DNA of 64,000 nt from Paracoccus albicereus (GTDB taxonomy: Bacteria > Pseudomonadota > Alphaproteobacteria > Rhodobacterales > Rhodobacteraceae): positions 186,001-250,000 of the forward strand of contig NZ_JAKZEU010000001.1 of assembly GCF_024359525.1 (NCBI RefSeq). Direction: 5' to 3'. A model generated the notes under the pieces. That model saw nothing but the letters and a program-made list of their open reading frames with translations. It was not told where the DNA came from and ran no database searches. The position numbers and the translations under genes are program-made. This document shows positions 48,602 through 59,322 of this stretch, one piece after another; the stretch's first letter is position 1, and each line of letters opens with the position of its first letter.

Positions 48602-49651
48602 TCAGGCGACATAGGACCGTTCGATCTCGATCAGCCGCTGCTTGCGCCACAGCCCGCCCGCATAGCCGGTCAGCGTCCCGTCCGCACCGATGACACGGTG
48701 GCACGGTATGACGATGGCGATACGGTTGTTCGCGTTGGAATTCGCCACCGCGCGGATCGATGTCGGGCTGCCGATGTCACGCGCCAGTTCGGCATAGCTG
48801 CGCGTCTCTCCGGCCGGAATCGCTCGCAGACCCTGCCAGACGCGGCGCTGGAAGTCCGTGCCGCGCAACTGCAGGTCCAGATCGAAGCGTGGGCGGTTCC
48901 CATCGAAGAATTCGGCCAACTGCGTCTCGGTGCGGTCGGTCACGGATGTCCGACCCAGACCGATACGCCCGCCGACAAATCCCGAGAGCCGCCTGAGTCC
49001 CTGGGGCAGCGCCTTGCGGTCGATGAATTCCAGCAGGTGCAGCGTGTGGGCATCAGCGATTGCGATCATGCCCCCCAGCGGCGTGTCGATCCAGTCGGCG
49101 CGCAAGTCGGCTGCGCCGCGCATCTGCTGCGGCGGATGACCGAACAGCCTTCCGAAAGCTTCACGAAAGCCGGATGCGGATTCGAAGCCGGCATCCAGTT
49201 GCGAATCGATCACCGACTGGCCTGCCGTCATGCCCTTCACCCCCTGGCGCAAGCGCATATTGCGCGCGATGTCGAGAAACGTCTGCCCGAAATGCCGCTT
49301 GAACGCACGCCGGATGGTCGAGGGGTCATGCCCCATCGCGACCAGATCGGCCTCGCTCCACCGCCGGTCTGGATTGGCTTTCAGCGCGGCGATCAGGGAC
49401 GCGACGGTCTGATGGCCCTCGGCCTCGGGACCGGTCGGGTGGCAGCGAAGGCAGGGGCGAAAGCCCTCGGCCGCCGCCTCTGCAGGCGATGTGAACCAGC
49501 GGCAGTTTTCGGGGCGCGGCTTGCGGGCCGGGCATGTCAGGCGGCAGAAGATGCCGGTTGTGGTCACACCGACATAGGCACGACCCTCATAAGCGGCATC
49601 ACGGGCGGTCAGCGCGGCGTAAAGCGCGCCGGGGTCTGGCATATCAAGCAT
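48602..49651 (-). CDS. ada: Ada: methyl-DNA repair methyltransferase and transcription activator
   Basis: Bifunctional adaptive-response protein (349 residues from the ATG at 49651). The N-terminal zinc domain has Cys36, Cys40, Cys67 and Cys70, matching E. coli C38/42/69/72; it takes methyl groups from phosphotriesters and triggers activation. An AraC-type helix-turn-helix is at about 100-180. The C-terminal O6-methylguanine methyltransferase carries IPCHRVIG with Cys317. AAGGA lies seven bases before 49651; an in-frame ATG at 49669 is the alternative. All catalytic cysteines are intact. No alkB or alkA is adjacent. Confidence 0.94.
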   Translation of the reverse strand: MLDMPDPGALYAALTARDAAYEGRAYVGVTTTGIFCRLTCPARKPRPENCRWFTSPAEAAAEGFRPCLRCHPTGPEAEGHQTVASLIAALKANPDRRWSEADLVAMGHDPSTIRRAFKRHFGQTFLDIARNMRLRQGVKGMTAGQSVIDSQLDAGFESASGFREAFGRLFGHPPQQMRGAADLRADWIDTPLGGMIAIADAHTLHLLEFIDRKALPQGLRRLSGFVGGRIGLGRTSVTDRTETQLAEFFDGNRPRFDLDLQLRGTDFQRRVWQGLRAIPAGETRSYAELARDIGSPTSIRAVANSNANNRIAIVIPCHRVIGADGTLTGYAGGLWRKQRLIEIERSYVA

Positions 49652-49736
49652 GGCGTCATCCTTGGTCATCTGCCATCACCCTAAGCCGATCGCGGCCGCC
49701 ATGCGCCGCAGAATCGGGCGTCTATTCCAGGAAGCC

Positions 49737-50699
49737 TCAGCCCCTCAACGCGGCCAGCATCTCGGCGGCGGCCTCGCCCGGCGCGGCACGACCTTCGGCC
49801 ACCGCCTCACCCAATTGATCCATCCTGCGACGCGCCTCGCCCGATGCAAGCTGCGCCAGCAGACCTGCCCGAACCTCGGCCTCGAACCAATGGCGCGCCT
49901 GCGCAGCGCGTGTCCGGTCGAAATGGCCCTGCTGCCGGCGCCAGTCGGCCAGATCCTGCATCTGCTGCCAGGCGTCTGCCAGCCCCGCGCCGGACACCGC
50001 GGACACTGGCAACGCTTTGGGAAAACCGTCAGGATCCTGCGGACGCTTTCTCAACAACCGCAGCGCGCCGGCGTAGTCGGCGACGGTCCGACGTGCAGGC
50101 CCCAGCAGATCGCCGTCAGCCTTGTTGACCAGGACCAGATCGGCCATCTCCATGATGCCCCGCTTGACGCCCTGCAACTCGTCCCCGCCCGCGGGCGCCA
50201 GCAGCAGCACGAACAGGTCGCACATCTCGGCCACCAGGGTCTCGGACTGGCCGACGCCGACCGTCTCGATCAGCACCACGTCGAAGCCCGCCGCCTCGCA
50301 CAGTCGCACCGCCTCACGCGTGCGACGGGCGACGCCGCCCAGTTCCGCACTGGACGGAGAAGGGCGAATGAACGCGTTTGGATCGCGCGACAGCCGCTCC
50401 ATCCGGGTCTTGTCGCCCAAGATCGAGCCGCCCGACCGGGTCGAGGACGGATCGACCGCCAGCACCGCAACCCGCAGCCCGGCTTCGGTCAGCATCGTTC
50501 CGAACGCCTCGATGAAGGTGGACTTTCCGACGCCGGGTGTTCCCGAAAGCCCGATGCGCAGCGCCTGCCGGTCGGGCAGGTTCGACAACAGCGAAACCGC
50601 ACGTTCGCGATGGTCGGCCCGTGTCGATTCGATCAGCGTGATCGCGCGGGAAAGGGCGCGCCGGTCGCCCCCGGCCAGTCGTTCCAGAAGATCGTCCAT
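49737..50699 (-). CDS. meaB: Methylmalonyl-CoA mutase-associated GTPase MeaB
   Basis: G3E-family P-loop GTPase (320 residues) that protects and loads adenosylcobalamin into methylmalonyl-CoA mutase. G1 is GTPGVGKST near residue 54, followed by VDPSSTRSGGSILGDKTRM near 84, ETVGVGQSE near 145 and NKAD near 193. The mutase gene is not in this window. The C-terminal dimerisation arm is Ala-rich and slightly divergent. Confidence 0.94.
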   Translation of the reverse strand: MDDLLERLAGGDRRALSRAITLIESTRADHRERAVSLLSNLPDRQALRIGLSGTPGVGKSTFIEAFGTMLTEAGLRVAVLAVDPSSTRSGGSILGDKTRMERLSRDPNAFIRPSPSSAELGGVARRTREAVRLCEAAGFDVVLIETVGVGQSETLVAEMCDLFVLLLAPAGGDELQGVKRGIMEMADLVLVNKADGDLLGPARRTVADYAGALRLLRKRPQDPDGFPKALPVSAVSGAGLADAWQQMQDLADWRRQQGHFDRTRAAQARHWFEAEVRAGLLAQLASGEARRRMDQLGEAVAEGRAAPGEAAAEMLAALRG

Positions 50700-50853
50700 T
50701 CCGCCCCGCGACCCTGCGGCAGTTGCCAGCGCATGCCGTCATTCATGGATAGAAGCGCGATCCCGCAAGGGCAAGCGAAGCGGTCCGCCCTGCTTGCGGG
50801 TCGCGAGGCGCGTGCTTACGCTGAGACAAGCACAACACGAGGCTCGGGACTGG

Positions 50854-51297
50854 ATGCGGCGCATCTTGGTGGCACTTAGACTGGCTATGATGCTGGGGAT
50901 CGCGACGGTGGGGACCGGGCAGGCGACAACCCCGATCGTAAGCGAGCACGAAGTTGACTGGCAGGCTGCGCCAGTGCGGTTGCTGATGGTCGAGCAGCGG
51001 GGCTGCGTCTATTGCGCCCGCTGGGATCAAGAGATCGGCCCCGGCTATGCCGCGTCCGAGGAAGGCCGCGCCGCGCCGCTGCTGCGCGTCGATATCGACG
51101 GTCCCTGGCCGGACGGTTTGGCGATTGGTCCGCGCCCCGTCATCACGCCCACCTTCATCCTGCTGGATCACGGGATCGAGGTCGGCCGCATCGACGGCTA
51201 TGTCGGAGAGGCCTATTTCTACCCTGTTCTGCGCGAAACCTTCTCGGACCTTGATCGGTCGCGCGGGCCCGGCGCCGGGACCGCCGTTATCGACTGA
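50854..51297 (+). CDS. Exported thioredoxin-like protein
   Basis: A 147-residue protein with an N-terminal hydrophobic export signal (about 24 residues, ending ...GTGQAT) and a thioredoxin-like domain whose CxxC is in [15 protein letters not shown] near residue 52. [20 protein letters not shown] near residue 100 contains the usual cis-Pro region. It resembles SoxS/SoxW-type periplasmic thioredoxins. No sulfur-oxidation or cytochrome-maturation genes are beside it. Confidence 0.8.
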   Translation: MRRILVALRLAMMLGIATVGTGQATTPIVSEHEVDWQAAPVRLLMVEQRGCVYCARWDQEIGPGYAASEEGRAAPLLRVDIDGPWPDGLAIGPRPVITPTFILLDHGIEVGRIDGYVGEAYFYPVLRETFSDLDRSRGPGAGTAVID

Positions 51298-51394
51298 TCA
51301 CCGCAGCGAGCGCCTGTTCGTCCCCGTCCGCCTCTCTTCCCCGGCCCGCGCGCATGGTCTATGCGGTGGCCTGACAGATCCAAGAGGCCCGCCC

Positions 51395-52687
51395 ATGCAC
51401 GACATCCGCACGATCCGCGACGATCCTCAGGCCTTTGATGCCGCGCTCGCCCGACGCGGCCTGGCGCCCGTCTCGCCCCAAATCCTGGCGCTGGACGAAA
51501 AGCGACGGGCGCAGATCGCAGCCGCGGAAACCGCGCAGGCAGAACAGAACCGCGCGAGCAAGGAAGTCGGCGCCGCGAAGGCGCGCGGCGATGACGCCGA
51601 ATTCGAGCGGCTGCGCGCGTTGGTCTCCGAAACAAAGGCCGACATTGCGCGGATGCAGGCGGAAGCCGCGGCGCTGGACAATCAGTTGCGCGACCTGCTG
51701 ATGGGCATTCCCAACCTGCCGCTGGACCGCGTCCCCGACGGCAAGGACGAGGATGACAATCAGGAGATCCGAAGCTGGGGTGAGCCGCGCCGCTTCAACT
51801 TCGCACCGGTCGAGCATTATGAGATCGGCGGCGTCAAATCCGGCATGGATTTCGAAACCGCCGCCAAGCTGTCAGGCAGCCGTTTCGTCGTGCTGAAGGG
51901 TGGCGTCGCGCGCATCCACCGCGCGCTGGCGCAGTTCATGCTGGACCTGCATGTCGAAAAACACGGCCTGCAGGAAACCTGGACCCCCGTGCTGGTTCTG
52001 GAAGAGATGATGGTCGGGACCGGGCAGCTGCCCAAGTTCGGCGAGGATAGCTATCAGACCCGCGAAGGTTACTGGCTGATCCCCACATCAGAGGTCACGT
52101 TGACCAACACGGTCCACGGAGAGCTGCTGGACCATGCCAGCCTGCCGCGGCGGATGACCGCGCACAGTCAGTGCTTCCGGTCCGAAGCGGGCAGCGCCGG
52201 GCGGGACACCGCCGGCATGCTGCGTCAGCATCAGTTCGAGAAGGTCGAGATGGTCTCGATCACCGACGCCGAGTCCGGCCTTGCCGAACACGAGCGCATG
52301 ACCCGCTGCGCGGAGGCGGTGCTGGAAGCGCTCGGCCTGCCCTACCGGACCGTTGTACTGTGCTCTGGTGACATGGGGGCGGGCGCGCGGATCACCCATG
52401 ATCTGGAGGTCTGGCTGCCCGGTCAGGACCGCTATCGCGAGATTTCCAGTGTCAGCTATTGCGGCGATTACCAGGCGCGGCGGATGAACGCGCGCTATCG
52501 CCCGGAAGGCGGCGGACGGCCCGAATTCGTCCATACGCTGAACGGGTCGGGGCTTGCCGTCGGACGTGCCTTGATCGCGGTGCTGGAAAACGGTCAGCAG
52601 GTTGATGGCTCGGTCGATCTGCCCGCTGCACTACACCCTTATCTGCGGGGCGCAACGCGGCTTGGCGCCGATGGTACATTGTCGTGA
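51395..52687 (+). CDS. serS: Seryl-tRNA synthetase
   Basis: Class II aminoacyl-tRNA synthetase of 430 residues. The N-terminal coiled-coil tRNA-binding arm covers about 30-105. Motif 2 is in [21 protein letters not shown] near residue 265 and motif 3 in [17 protein letters not shown] near residue 385. The ATG at 51395 has AGAGG seven bases ahead. Confidence 0.97.
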   Translation: MHDIRTIRDDPQAFDAALARRGLAPVSPQILALDEKRRAQIAAAETAQAEQNRASKEVGAAKARGDDAEFERLRALVSETKADIARMQAEAAALDNQLRDLLMGIPNLPLDRVPDGKDEDDNQEIRSWGEPRRFNFAPVEHYEIGGVKSGMDFETAAKLSGSRFVVLKGGVARIHRALAQFMLDLHVEKHGLQETWTPVLVLEEMMVGTGQLPKFGEDSYQTREGYWLIPTSEVTLTNTVHGELLDHASLPRRMTAHSQCFRSEAGSAGRDTAGMLRQHQFEKVEMVSITDAESGLAEHERMTRCAEAVLEALGLPYRTVVLCSGDMGAGARITHDLEVWLPGQDRYREISSVSYCGDYQARRMNARYRPEGGGRPEFVHTLNGSGLAVGRALIAVLENGQQVDGSVDLPAALHPYLRGATRLGADGTLS

Positions 52688-52745
52688 TCGCCCAAACATA
52701 GGCTGAACCGCGAGCAACTAACGCGAAGCTCGCGCGTTCTCGGGA

Positions 52746-53591
52746 ATGACCCGTGTGAGTGTGATGACGACGCTGAGTGCGCTGGCGGCCTTTTTCGTCA
52801 GCAGCCTTGTCCATACTCTCACCCCTGCCGGAATGGTCGCACAGGTTGACACGGTCGGGCTCGCCGGACCCTTCGCCATGTCACTGTCGCAGACCAGCGC
52901 AGCGACGCTGGACGTCGGATGGTCGCATAATGCCGCAAAGGCCTTCATCCGGCCGGACAACATCGTCCTCTGGGCGCTTCTCATCGCGGTCTGGGGCGGA
53001 CTGTCGATCTATGCGGGCAGCCTGGTCATGCGCGCGCGCATGGTCCCTCACCGCCTTGATGGTTCACTGCAGAAAGCGCCTTGGGCGCGGCCGCCCGCGG
53101 CAAAACCCGAAGACCTGCGACCAGTGGAGCTTGCGCCGATCGCCGCGGCCCTGATCGCGGCCGCACTCTGGCCCTGGGTTTCGATGAGCCAACCTCTGGC
53201 GGGTTTCGTGCTGACCACCGCCATGATGCTGGCGGCATTGACCGCGGTCATCAGGGGTCAGCGCGAGGGACAGCGCCTGCGCTATCATCGATCCTTCGCG
53301 ATCTTCGCGGGATGGGCGACCGCCGTAACCTATGCGTCCTTCGCCTCGCTGCTGACGACGGACCTAGGCGTGACGCCGGGTCTGGCGGCTGTGATCGCGA
53401 TGGTGCTTTGCGCGGGTGTCGGGATCATCGTTCAGGCGCAGCTTGGACGCGCTACCAGCTTCTCGATCGCCTTGATCTGGGCGCTGGTCGGACTGTCCAT
53501 TTCAGCCATGGCAAGCGACCCGATGGTCGCGAACGCTGCCGTTCTGGGCATCACCGCGATGATCGTGATGCTGGTGCGCGCCGCCAGTTAG
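52746..53591 (+). CDS. Hypothetical integral membrane protein
   Basis: A 281-residue protein with about seven hydrophobic segments: one near the N-terminus (LSALAAFFVSSLVHTL), one near 75 (VLWALLIAVWGGLSIYAGSLV) and five between about 135 and 280. A basic, Pro-rich cytoplasmic loop lies at about 95-130. Two starts are possible (ATG 52746 or 52764), neither with a strong ribosome-binding site. I do not recognise the family. It is flanked by serS and, convergently, der. Confidence 0.65.
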   Translation: MTRVSVMTTLSALAAFFVSSLVHTLTPAGMVAQVDTVGLAGPFAMSLSQTSAATLDVGWSHNAAKAFIRPDNIVLWALLIAVWGGLSIYAGSLVMRARMVPHRLDGSLQKAPWARPPAAKPEDLRPVELAPIAAALIAAALWPWVSMSQPLAGFVLTTAMMLAALTAVIRGQREGQRLRYHRSFAIFAGWATAVTYASFASLLTTDLGVTPGLAAVIAMVLCAGVGIIVQAQLGRATSFSIALIWALVGLSISAMASDPMVANAAVLGITAMIVMLVRAAS

Positions 53592-53592
53592 C

Positions 53593-55068
53593 TCAGCTCT
53601 TGGGCTTCTGACGGTTCTTGTGCTTGGCCAATGCGCCTGACTGGCTGATCTTCTGGGCCTTGCGGCGATAGGGGTTCGCTTCGCCCTGATCGCGCAGCAT
53701 CAACCGGATCGGCGTGCCCGGCATGTCAAAGTCAGCGCGCAAACCGTTCACCAGATAGCGCAGATAGCTCTCCGGCAGCTTGTCGGTATGCGTCGATTTG
53801 ACAACGAAGCTTGGCGGCCGCGTCTTGACTTGCGTCATGTATCGCAGCCGGATCCGGCGCCCGCCCGGCGCGGGCGGTGGATGGCTTTCGGTCATCACCC
53901 CCAGCCAGCGGTTCAGCCGCGCGGTCGAAACGCGCCGGTTCCAGACCTCGTGCGCTTTCAGGATCGCCGCGTGCAACCTGTCTAGCCCCTTGCCGGTCTT
54001 GGCCGAGACCGTGACCATCGGCGCGCCCTTCAACTGCGGCAGCAACCGCTCGAAGCTTTCGCGCAACGTCTTCAGCTTTTCGGGCTTGTCGTCTTCCAGA
54101 TCCCACTTGTTCGCGGCCACCACGACGGCACGACCCTCGGTCTCGGCGAAATCGGCGATGCGAAGGTCCTGTTGCTCAAACGGGATCGCCACGTCCAGCA
54201 GCACCACGACGACCTCGGCAAACCGGACCGCGCGCAGCCCGTCCGCAACGGAAAGCTTTTCCACCTTGTCGGTGACCTTGGCGCGCTTGCGCATGCCGGC
54301 GGTGTCGAAGATCCGCATGGGCGTACCCATGAAATCAGCAGTCACGCTGATCGAGTCTCGGGTGATGCCCGCTTCCGGTCCGGTCAGCAGCCGATCCTCG
54401 CCGATGATCTTGTTGATCAGCGTCGACTTCCCCGCATTGGGCCGCCCGATGACCGCAAGCTGCAGCGGTCGGTCAGCCGATGGACGCCAGTCGGCCTCCT
54501 CACCCTCGGCCGGTTCCTCGCCGACGTCGACATCCGTCACCGGCTCGATTGGCGCGGGCCGCGCCGCCTCGACCTCGTCGGACAAGGGGACCAGCACCCG
54601 GTAAAGGTCGTCCATCCCCTCGCCATGCTCCGCGCTGATCCGAAGCGGCTCTCCAAGACCAAGGGCATAGGCTTCCAGCGCGCCCGCCTCGCCCGCGCGA
54701 CCCTCGGCCTTGTTGGCGGCGACGATGACGTGGCGCGCGCGCTTGCGCAGAATGTCGGCGAAATATTCGTCGGCAGCCGTCACGCCTGCACGCGCATCGA
54801 TCACGAACAGGCAGATGTCGGCCTCGTCCACGGCGCGTTCGGTCAGGCGGCGCATCCGGCCCTGAAGGCTGTCATCCTCGGCCATTTCCAGGCCCGCGCT
54901 GTCGATCACCACGAAGCGCAGGTCGCCCAACCGCGCCGCGCCTTCGCGCAGGTCGCGAGTGACGCCCGGCTGGTCATCGACCAGCGCAAGACGCTTGCCG
55001 ACCAGACGATTGAACAGCGTCGACTTGCCGACATTGGGACGGCCAACAATGGCCAGAGTGAAGCTCAT
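53593..55068 (-). CDS. der: Ribosome-assembly GTPase Der (EngA)
   Basis: Essential 491-residue GTPase for 50S maturation with two G domains: G1 GRPNVGKST near residue 9 and GRPNAGKST near 211, G4 NKAE and NKWD. The C-terminal KH-like domain (about 380-470) is complete. An acidic linker between the domains (about 165-200) is longer than in E. coli. The ATG at 55068 precedes the conserved [12 protein letters not shown]; a much longer open frame upstream is not coding. Last gene of the yfgM-like/bamB/der operon. Confidence 0.97.
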   Translation of the reverse strand: MSFTLAIVGRPNVGKSTLFNRLVGKRLALVDDQPGVTRDLREGAARLGDLRFVVIDSAGLEMAEDDSLQGRMRRLTERAVDEADICLFVIDARAGVTAADEYFADILRKRARHVIVAANKAEGRAGEAGALEAYALGLGEPLRISAEHGEGMDDLYRVLVPLSDEVEAARPAPIEPVTDVDVGEEPAEGEEADWRPSADRPLQLAVIGRPNAGKSTLINKIIGEDRLLTGPEAGITRDSISVTADFMGTPMRIFDTAGMRKRAKVTDKVEKLSVADGLRAVRFAEVVVVLLDVAIPFEQQDLRIADFAETEGRAVVVAANKWDLEDDKPEKLKTLRESFERLLPQLKGAPMVTVSAKTGKGLDRLHAAILKAHEVWNRRVSTARLNRWLGVMTESHPPPAPGGRRIRLRYMTQVKTRPPSFVVKSTHTDKLPESYLRYLVNGLRADFDMPGTPIRLMLRDQGEANPYRRKAQKISQSGALAKHKNRQKPKS

Positions 55069-55078
55069 CAGCGCAGTC

Positions 55079-56416
55079 TCACCGATAAGCGTGAAGCTGG
55101 CCGGCGCGGCTGACGACGTACAGCGTCTGGCCAGCGACGACGGGTGCAGCGGCGGCGCCGCCCGGGATCGCCGCCTGCGCGACCATCGCACCCGATGACG
55201 GATCGAAGGCCCGCAACTGACCGTCAGAGCCCGCGACGAAGAGTCGCCCGCCAGCCAGGACCGGACCATATTGGGCGTGGATGCTGTCCTGACGCCGGAC
55301 CCGTTGATCGGTGAAATAGGGCAGCGGCATCCGCCAGATCAGCCCGCCGGTCGCGGCATCGATACGGACCAGTTCGGACTGATCGTTGACGGCGAAGATC
55401 GACCCGCCCACGGGGACGACCGGCGAGTTCGCGCCTTCACGTGCCGACCAAAGCTCCGCCCCGGTGCCCATGTCGAAGGCCGAGATCCGTCCCGAGGAAG
55501 AACCCCCGTAAAGCGTGTCACCCGCAATCACCGGATCGCCCGTCAGGTCACGGATCGCGGCGATGGCGCGACCCGTGCGTGTGCCCGCGACCTGTGCGCT
55601 GAAGATGGTCCCGCCCGACTGGGTATCGGCGGCGAGCATCTGGCCCGAATTGAACGGGAAGACCACTGTGCTTCCCGAAACGGCGGGGACCGAAACGCCC
55701 ATCACGCCCGCGGTCGAGGTGTTGCCCGATGTCTGCCACAGAACGCGACCGTCTTCGGCCCGGACGGCCCAGCCGACCGCGTTTCTCGCCGCGACGTAGA
55801 CCACGCCGTTTTCGACCGCCGGGCCGCCGCCGACCGGGGCGTCAACGCGCTGGCGCCACAGGACGCCCCCAGTGCGGATGTCCAGCGCCACCAGTTCGCC
55901 GAAGCCCGTGGTCGCGAAAAGCCGTCCGCCCTCGGCTGCGAGACCGCCACCCGAGGCGCTGTCACGGCTGTCGCTGGGCGGCGTCAGATCGGCTGTCCAG
56001 ACCTGTCCGCCATTCGGCGCCGTTGCCGTCACACGCGAGCGGCTGTCCAGCGTGAAGATCAGACCGGCCGCGACGACCGGATCGGCGACGATCCGGTGGC
56101 GGCGATCCGCGCCCTGGCCGATATTCGCGCTCCAGATCCGGCTCGTGCCGGCACCAAGGGCCACGTGCCCTGCAAGATGGGCCGCGTTGCCGCCGCGATG
56201 TGTCCATTCGGCATTTCCGCGCGGCGCAGGCAGTCCGATCGCCGTCGCCGCGACCGGAACCGGCATTTCGATCGCCGGACCCTCAGGGGAGGTCACGGCC
56301 AGCGGATCGAGCCGCTCGCCGGGCAGGATCACACCGCGTTCGCCGCAAGCGGCAACCGTTATCAGGGCAGCCGCGCCCAGCATCGCGCGGATCGTTGCGG
56401 CGGACAGAAAGCTCAT
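55079..56416 (-). CDS. bamB: BamB-like PQQ-type beta-propeller lipoprotein
   Basis: Outer-membrane assembly lipoprotein (445 residues). The lipobox is VAAC with Cys24. Eight WD/PQQ-type blades follow, each with an A-W motif ([28 protein letters not shown]). It belongs to the BAM complex that inserts beta-barrel proteins. The start at 56416 is preferred over 56437 because GAGGG lies nine bases ahead and the lipobox is then at a normal distance. Order with der and a YfgM-like gene matches the proteobacterial operon. Confidence 0.9.
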   Translation of the reverse strand: MSFLSAATIRAMLGAAALITVAACGERGVILPGERLDPLAVTSPEGPAIEMPVPVAATAIGLPAPRGNAEWTHRGGNAAHLAGHVALGAGTSRIWSANIGQGADRRHRIVADPVVAAGLIFTLDSRSRVTATAPNGGQVWTADLTPPSDSRDSASGGGLAAEGGRLFATTGFGELVALDIRTGGVLWRQRVDAPVGGGPAVENGVVYVAARNAVGWAVRAEDGRVLWQTSGNTSTAGVMGVSVPAVSGSTVVFPFNSGQMLAADTQSGGTIFSAQVAGTRTGRAIAAIRDLTGDPVIAGDTLYGGSSSGRISAFDMGTGAELWSAREGANSPVVPVGGSIFAVNDQSELVRIDAATGGLIWRMPLPYFTDQRVRRQDSIHAQYGPVLAGGRLFVAGSDGQLRAFDPSSGAMVAQAAIPGGAAAAPVVAGQTLYVVSRAGQLHAYR

Positions 56417-56468
56417 CGTGCCGTTCCCTCGTTTCATGGTCGCGCCGTCACGGCTGCTTTGCAGGGTT

Positions 56469-57185
56469 CTATTCGACCGGTGCGTCGGGAAGCTGCACTG
56501 CTTCCGCACCGGCGGTCGCCGCCTCTGAATCGTCCGGCGTCTCGTCCTGCCCGAGGGCGATCATCATCTCGGAAAGCCGGCGGCGCAAGCTTGGCGTCAA
56601 ACCGTCCTTCTGCTGGATCTGGCGGATCAGGGTCACGGCATCCTGGACACGGCCTGCCCCGATCAGCGCCACCGCCTGCTGTTCCAGTGCCAGCAGCTCG
56701 AACGGGGCACCCGGCTGCGCCAGTTCCGCCAAGGCCGCATCGCGATCGGCCGGATTCATTGCGTCACCCTGGGCCAGGACCAGTTTCAGACGCGCCAGGT
56801 CACGCGCGATCCGATCATCCTCTCCGGCGGTCGCCGCGACCTCCTGCAGCCGCTCGGCGGCGCGCTGATCCTCGCCGATCTCGGCCGCAGCGCCGGCTGC
56901 CAGAAGCCCGGCGATGACCGCATGCCCGCTGTCCGAATTCTCGGCAAGCTCGGACAACGCATCGACCGGACCGGCGCTTTGTTCTGCGGCCAGCACCGCG
57001 TCACCGAACTGGCGTGCATCGCTGGTCTGGCGCGACAGGCTCCACTCCCGCCAAGCCGCGCCACCGACGATCAGCACGATCAGGGCGATCCCGATCCAGC
57101 CGTAACGGCGAAACGCGCCATAAAGCCGGTCGCGGCGCAGTTCTTCGGTGACTTCGTCGATGAAACTGTCGTTCTGGTTGGCCAC
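56469..57185 (-). CDS. YfgM-like TPR-type membrane protein
   Basis: A 238-residue single-pass membrane protein: a cytoplasmic N-terminus, one helix at about 30-47 (WIGIALIVLIVGGAAW) and a periplasmic helical-repeat (TPR_21-like) region. YfgM in E. coli is a SecYEG/PpiD-associated periplasmic chaperone encoded directly upstream of bamB, the arrangement seen here. The start is a GTG at 57185. Confidence 0.85.
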   Translation of the reverse strand: MANQNDSFIDEVTEELRRDRLYGAFRRYGWIGIALIVLIVGGAAWREWSLSRQTSDARQFGDAVLAAEQSAGPVDALSELAENSDSGHAVIAGLLAAGAAAEIGEDQRAAERLQEVAATAGEDDRIARDLARLKLVLAQGDAMNPADRDAALAELAQPGAPFELLALEQQAVALIGAGRVQDAVTLIRQIQQKDGLTPSLRRRLSEMMIALGQDETPDDSEAATAGAEAVQLPDAPVE

Positions 57186-57322
57186 GGAGATTGCCGCCTG
57201 TCCTGATCCTGTCGCGCCGCTTCTTACACGGCCAATCCGGGGTTTGCCAATGCCGCGGCAGATTCGCTAAGGTCATGATGGGTGAGGTTTTGGGACATGC
57301 CGGTTCGCGCAGGGACTGGACG

Positions 57323-58210
57323 ATGGACCAATTGACGATCCAGGCGCCGCTTTTGTGGCTGGCGCTTGGCAGCGCAGCGCTGATGGCGCTGATCGGCAGC
57401 AATGACGATGAATCGTCCGTCGCGCCTGAACCAGAGGCCGATCCCGAACCGTTCGAGGATGCGCCGGGCTATGACCCGTCTCGGTTTGGCGAAGAGCGGA
57501 TCGGCACAACCGGCGATGACGCGCTGACGGCCGACCCTGGCACGGCGAGTGCCATTGCCGGACTGGATGGCGATGACCGGGTGAACGGCAGCGACCAGGC
57601 GGATTACGTTCTGGGCGGCGAAGGGGACGACACCATCTCCGGCGCGAACGGTGCCGATTCGCTGCGCGCCGGTGCAGGAGAGGATGTCATCGACGGCGGA
57701 GAGGATAACGACGTGATCCTGGGCGAGGCCGGCGACGACTCGCTTGCCGGCGGAACCGGTGCCGACAGGATCATCGGCGGGGCGGGCAACGATGTGCTGT
57801 CGGGTCTGGGCCAGTCGCGCGCAGCCCCGTCCAGCCTGAGCGAGTCGCTGGAAGATCGCGGCGATACCCTGTTGGGCGGGATGGGCGACGACACGCTGTG
57901 GATCTCGGCCGAAGACACGGCGACGGGTGGCGAGGGTGCGGATCTTTTCGCGGTCGATCACCGCGTGCTGCAGCCGGGCGATCCTGCGATGATCACCGAC
58001 TACACGCCCGGCGATGACGCCGTGGTGGTCTATGTGCGGTCGAGCTTCGATTCGGCGTCAGGTGGTCTCGTCGCGCCGGAACTGCGCGCAATCGGGAACG
58101 CCGCTGGCGGCTATACCACAATCCTCGCCGACGACGTGCCCGTTGCGCGCGTCGAGGGCGTCACGGATCCTGCCCTGATTGATCTGCGGCGCGTGGTGGA
58201 CGACCTCTGA
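57323..58210 (+). CDS. Membrane-anchored RTX calcium-binding protein
   Basis: A 295-residue protein with an uncleaved N-terminal hydrophobic helix (about residues 8-25, LLWLALGSAALMALIG), an acidic Pro/Glu linker to about 60, then eight contiguous RTX nonapeptides (about 90-165), a further GGMGDDTLW unit, and a C-terminal beta domain. AGGGA precedes the ATG at 57323; an ATG at 57275 would hide the membrane segment deeper. It is unlike type I secreted RTX proteins, which have no N-terminal membrane signal. Function unknown. Confidence 0.8.
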   Translation: MDQLTIQAPLLWLALGSAALMALIGSNDDESSVAPEPEADPEPFEDAPGYDPSRFGEERIGTTGDDALTADPGTASAIAGLDGDDRVNGSDQADYVLGGEGDDTISGANGADSLRAGAGEDVIDGGEDNDVILGEAGDDSLAGGTGADRIIGGAGNDVLSGLGQSRAAPSSLSESLEDRGDTLLGGMGDDTLWISAEDTATGGEGADLFAVDHRVLQPGDPAMITDYTPGDDAVVVYVRSSFDSASGGLVAPELRAIGNAAGGYTTILADDVPVARVEGVTDPALIDLRRVVDDL

Positions 58211-58228
58211 ACTTAGAGACGCCGCGCT

Positions 58229-59218
58229 TCAGTCGCCCAAGCCACCGGGGCCGGTCGGAAGCTTTCCTTCGGACTCCAGTTCTTCGAACTCTTCCTCGGC
58301 CTCATCGGCCTCTTCTTCGGTTTCGGGATCAGGTTCGCACAACTCGATCACGGTCAGCTCGGGCGGCACGCCAAGCCGCATCGGCAGGACCGAGCAACCG
58401 ATCCCGGCCGAGACGATCAGCGCCCGTCCGTCCTCGTCGTCATACCGACCGTGCGACCACTTTTCGTTGTCGCTGGCCATGATCAGCGGGGCACTACCCC
58501 TGACACGGATCTGCCCGCCATGCGTATGGCCCGAGATAGTCAGGGAAACGCGGCGTGATGCCTTGCCGAGATGGTCGAACAGATCGGGTTCATGGGCCAA
58601 AAGCACGATCGGCGCGTCATCGGTGACTTCGTTCAGCGCGGCTTCCAGATCGTCCATACCCTCACCATCGGGGCCTTCATCGAACGGACGCTGCTCATCC
58701 ACACCGGCCAGCCAGAAGCCGGTCTTTTCATCACCGATCCTGACGGATCGGTTGTTCAGCACCGGAATGCCGACCACACGAAGTTCGCGTTCGGCCTCGA
58801 CAGGACCGTGACGGCTCAACTGGGCCTTGGCATCCTGCCACCAGTCATGGTTGCCGATGACGCTGTAGGTCCCGTGGGGCGCGGTGAACGCCTTCAGACG
58901 CTGAATGATCTCTCGCTTGCCGGTATGACCCCAGGTGAAGGGGTGCGCAGCCGAATAATCGCCCAACAGGATCGCCACGTCCGGTTTCAGCGCATTGGCG
59001 CGATCCACGATCCGGCTGACACGGTTCAGCGAGATGTGCGGCCAACCGGCGTGAAGGTCGCTGATGATGACCAGGCGCATCGGTTTTCGCCCGCGCCATT
59101 CTTCCAGCCCGACCCTGTAGCGGGCGACGTTCATCATCATCGCCGGTTCCCACCACAGGGAGTACGCCCCGAAGCCGGCCAGAGCCGCCATACCGAGATG
59201 GAGGGGTTTGAGACGCAT
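58229..59218 (-). CDS. Metallophosphoesterase (YkuE/LpxG-like)
   Basis: Calcineurin-type phosphoesterase of 329 residues with a short N-terminal membrane anchor (about 5-22). The metal ligands are in IISDLHAGWP near residue 53, LLGDYSA near 84, GNHDWW near 118, LAHEPD near 205 and SGHTHGGQ near 228. Relatives hydrolyse lipid or UDP-linked phosphates at the membrane. The C-terminus is an unusual acidic tail (about 285-315, mostly Glu/Asp). GGAG six bases ahead fixes the ATG at 59218. Confidence 0.9.
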   Translation of the reverse strand: MRLKPLHLGMAALAGFGAYSLWWEPAMMMNVARYRVGLEEWRGRKPMRLVIISDLHAGWPHISLNRVSRIVDRANALKPDVAILLGDYSAAHPFTWGHTGKREIIQRLKAFTAPHGTYSVIGNHDWWQDAKAQLSRHGPVEAERELRVVGIPVLNNRSVRIGDEKTGFWLAGVDEQRPFDEGPDGEGMDDLEAALNEVTDDAPIVLLAHEPDLFDHLGKASRRVSLTISGHTHGGQIRVRGSAPLIMASDNEKWSHGRYDDEDGRALIVSAGIGCSVLPMRLGVPPELTVIELCEPDPETEEEADEAEEEFEELESEGKLPTGPGGLGD

Positions 59219-59322
59219 CAGAAACTCCGATACCTGAACCGATAAACTTGATACGACAAGCGATCGCACGGCGTTCTTTCCAGACAGTCACCCTAGGTCG
59301 CCGTGTGCCGGGGCTGCAAGCG

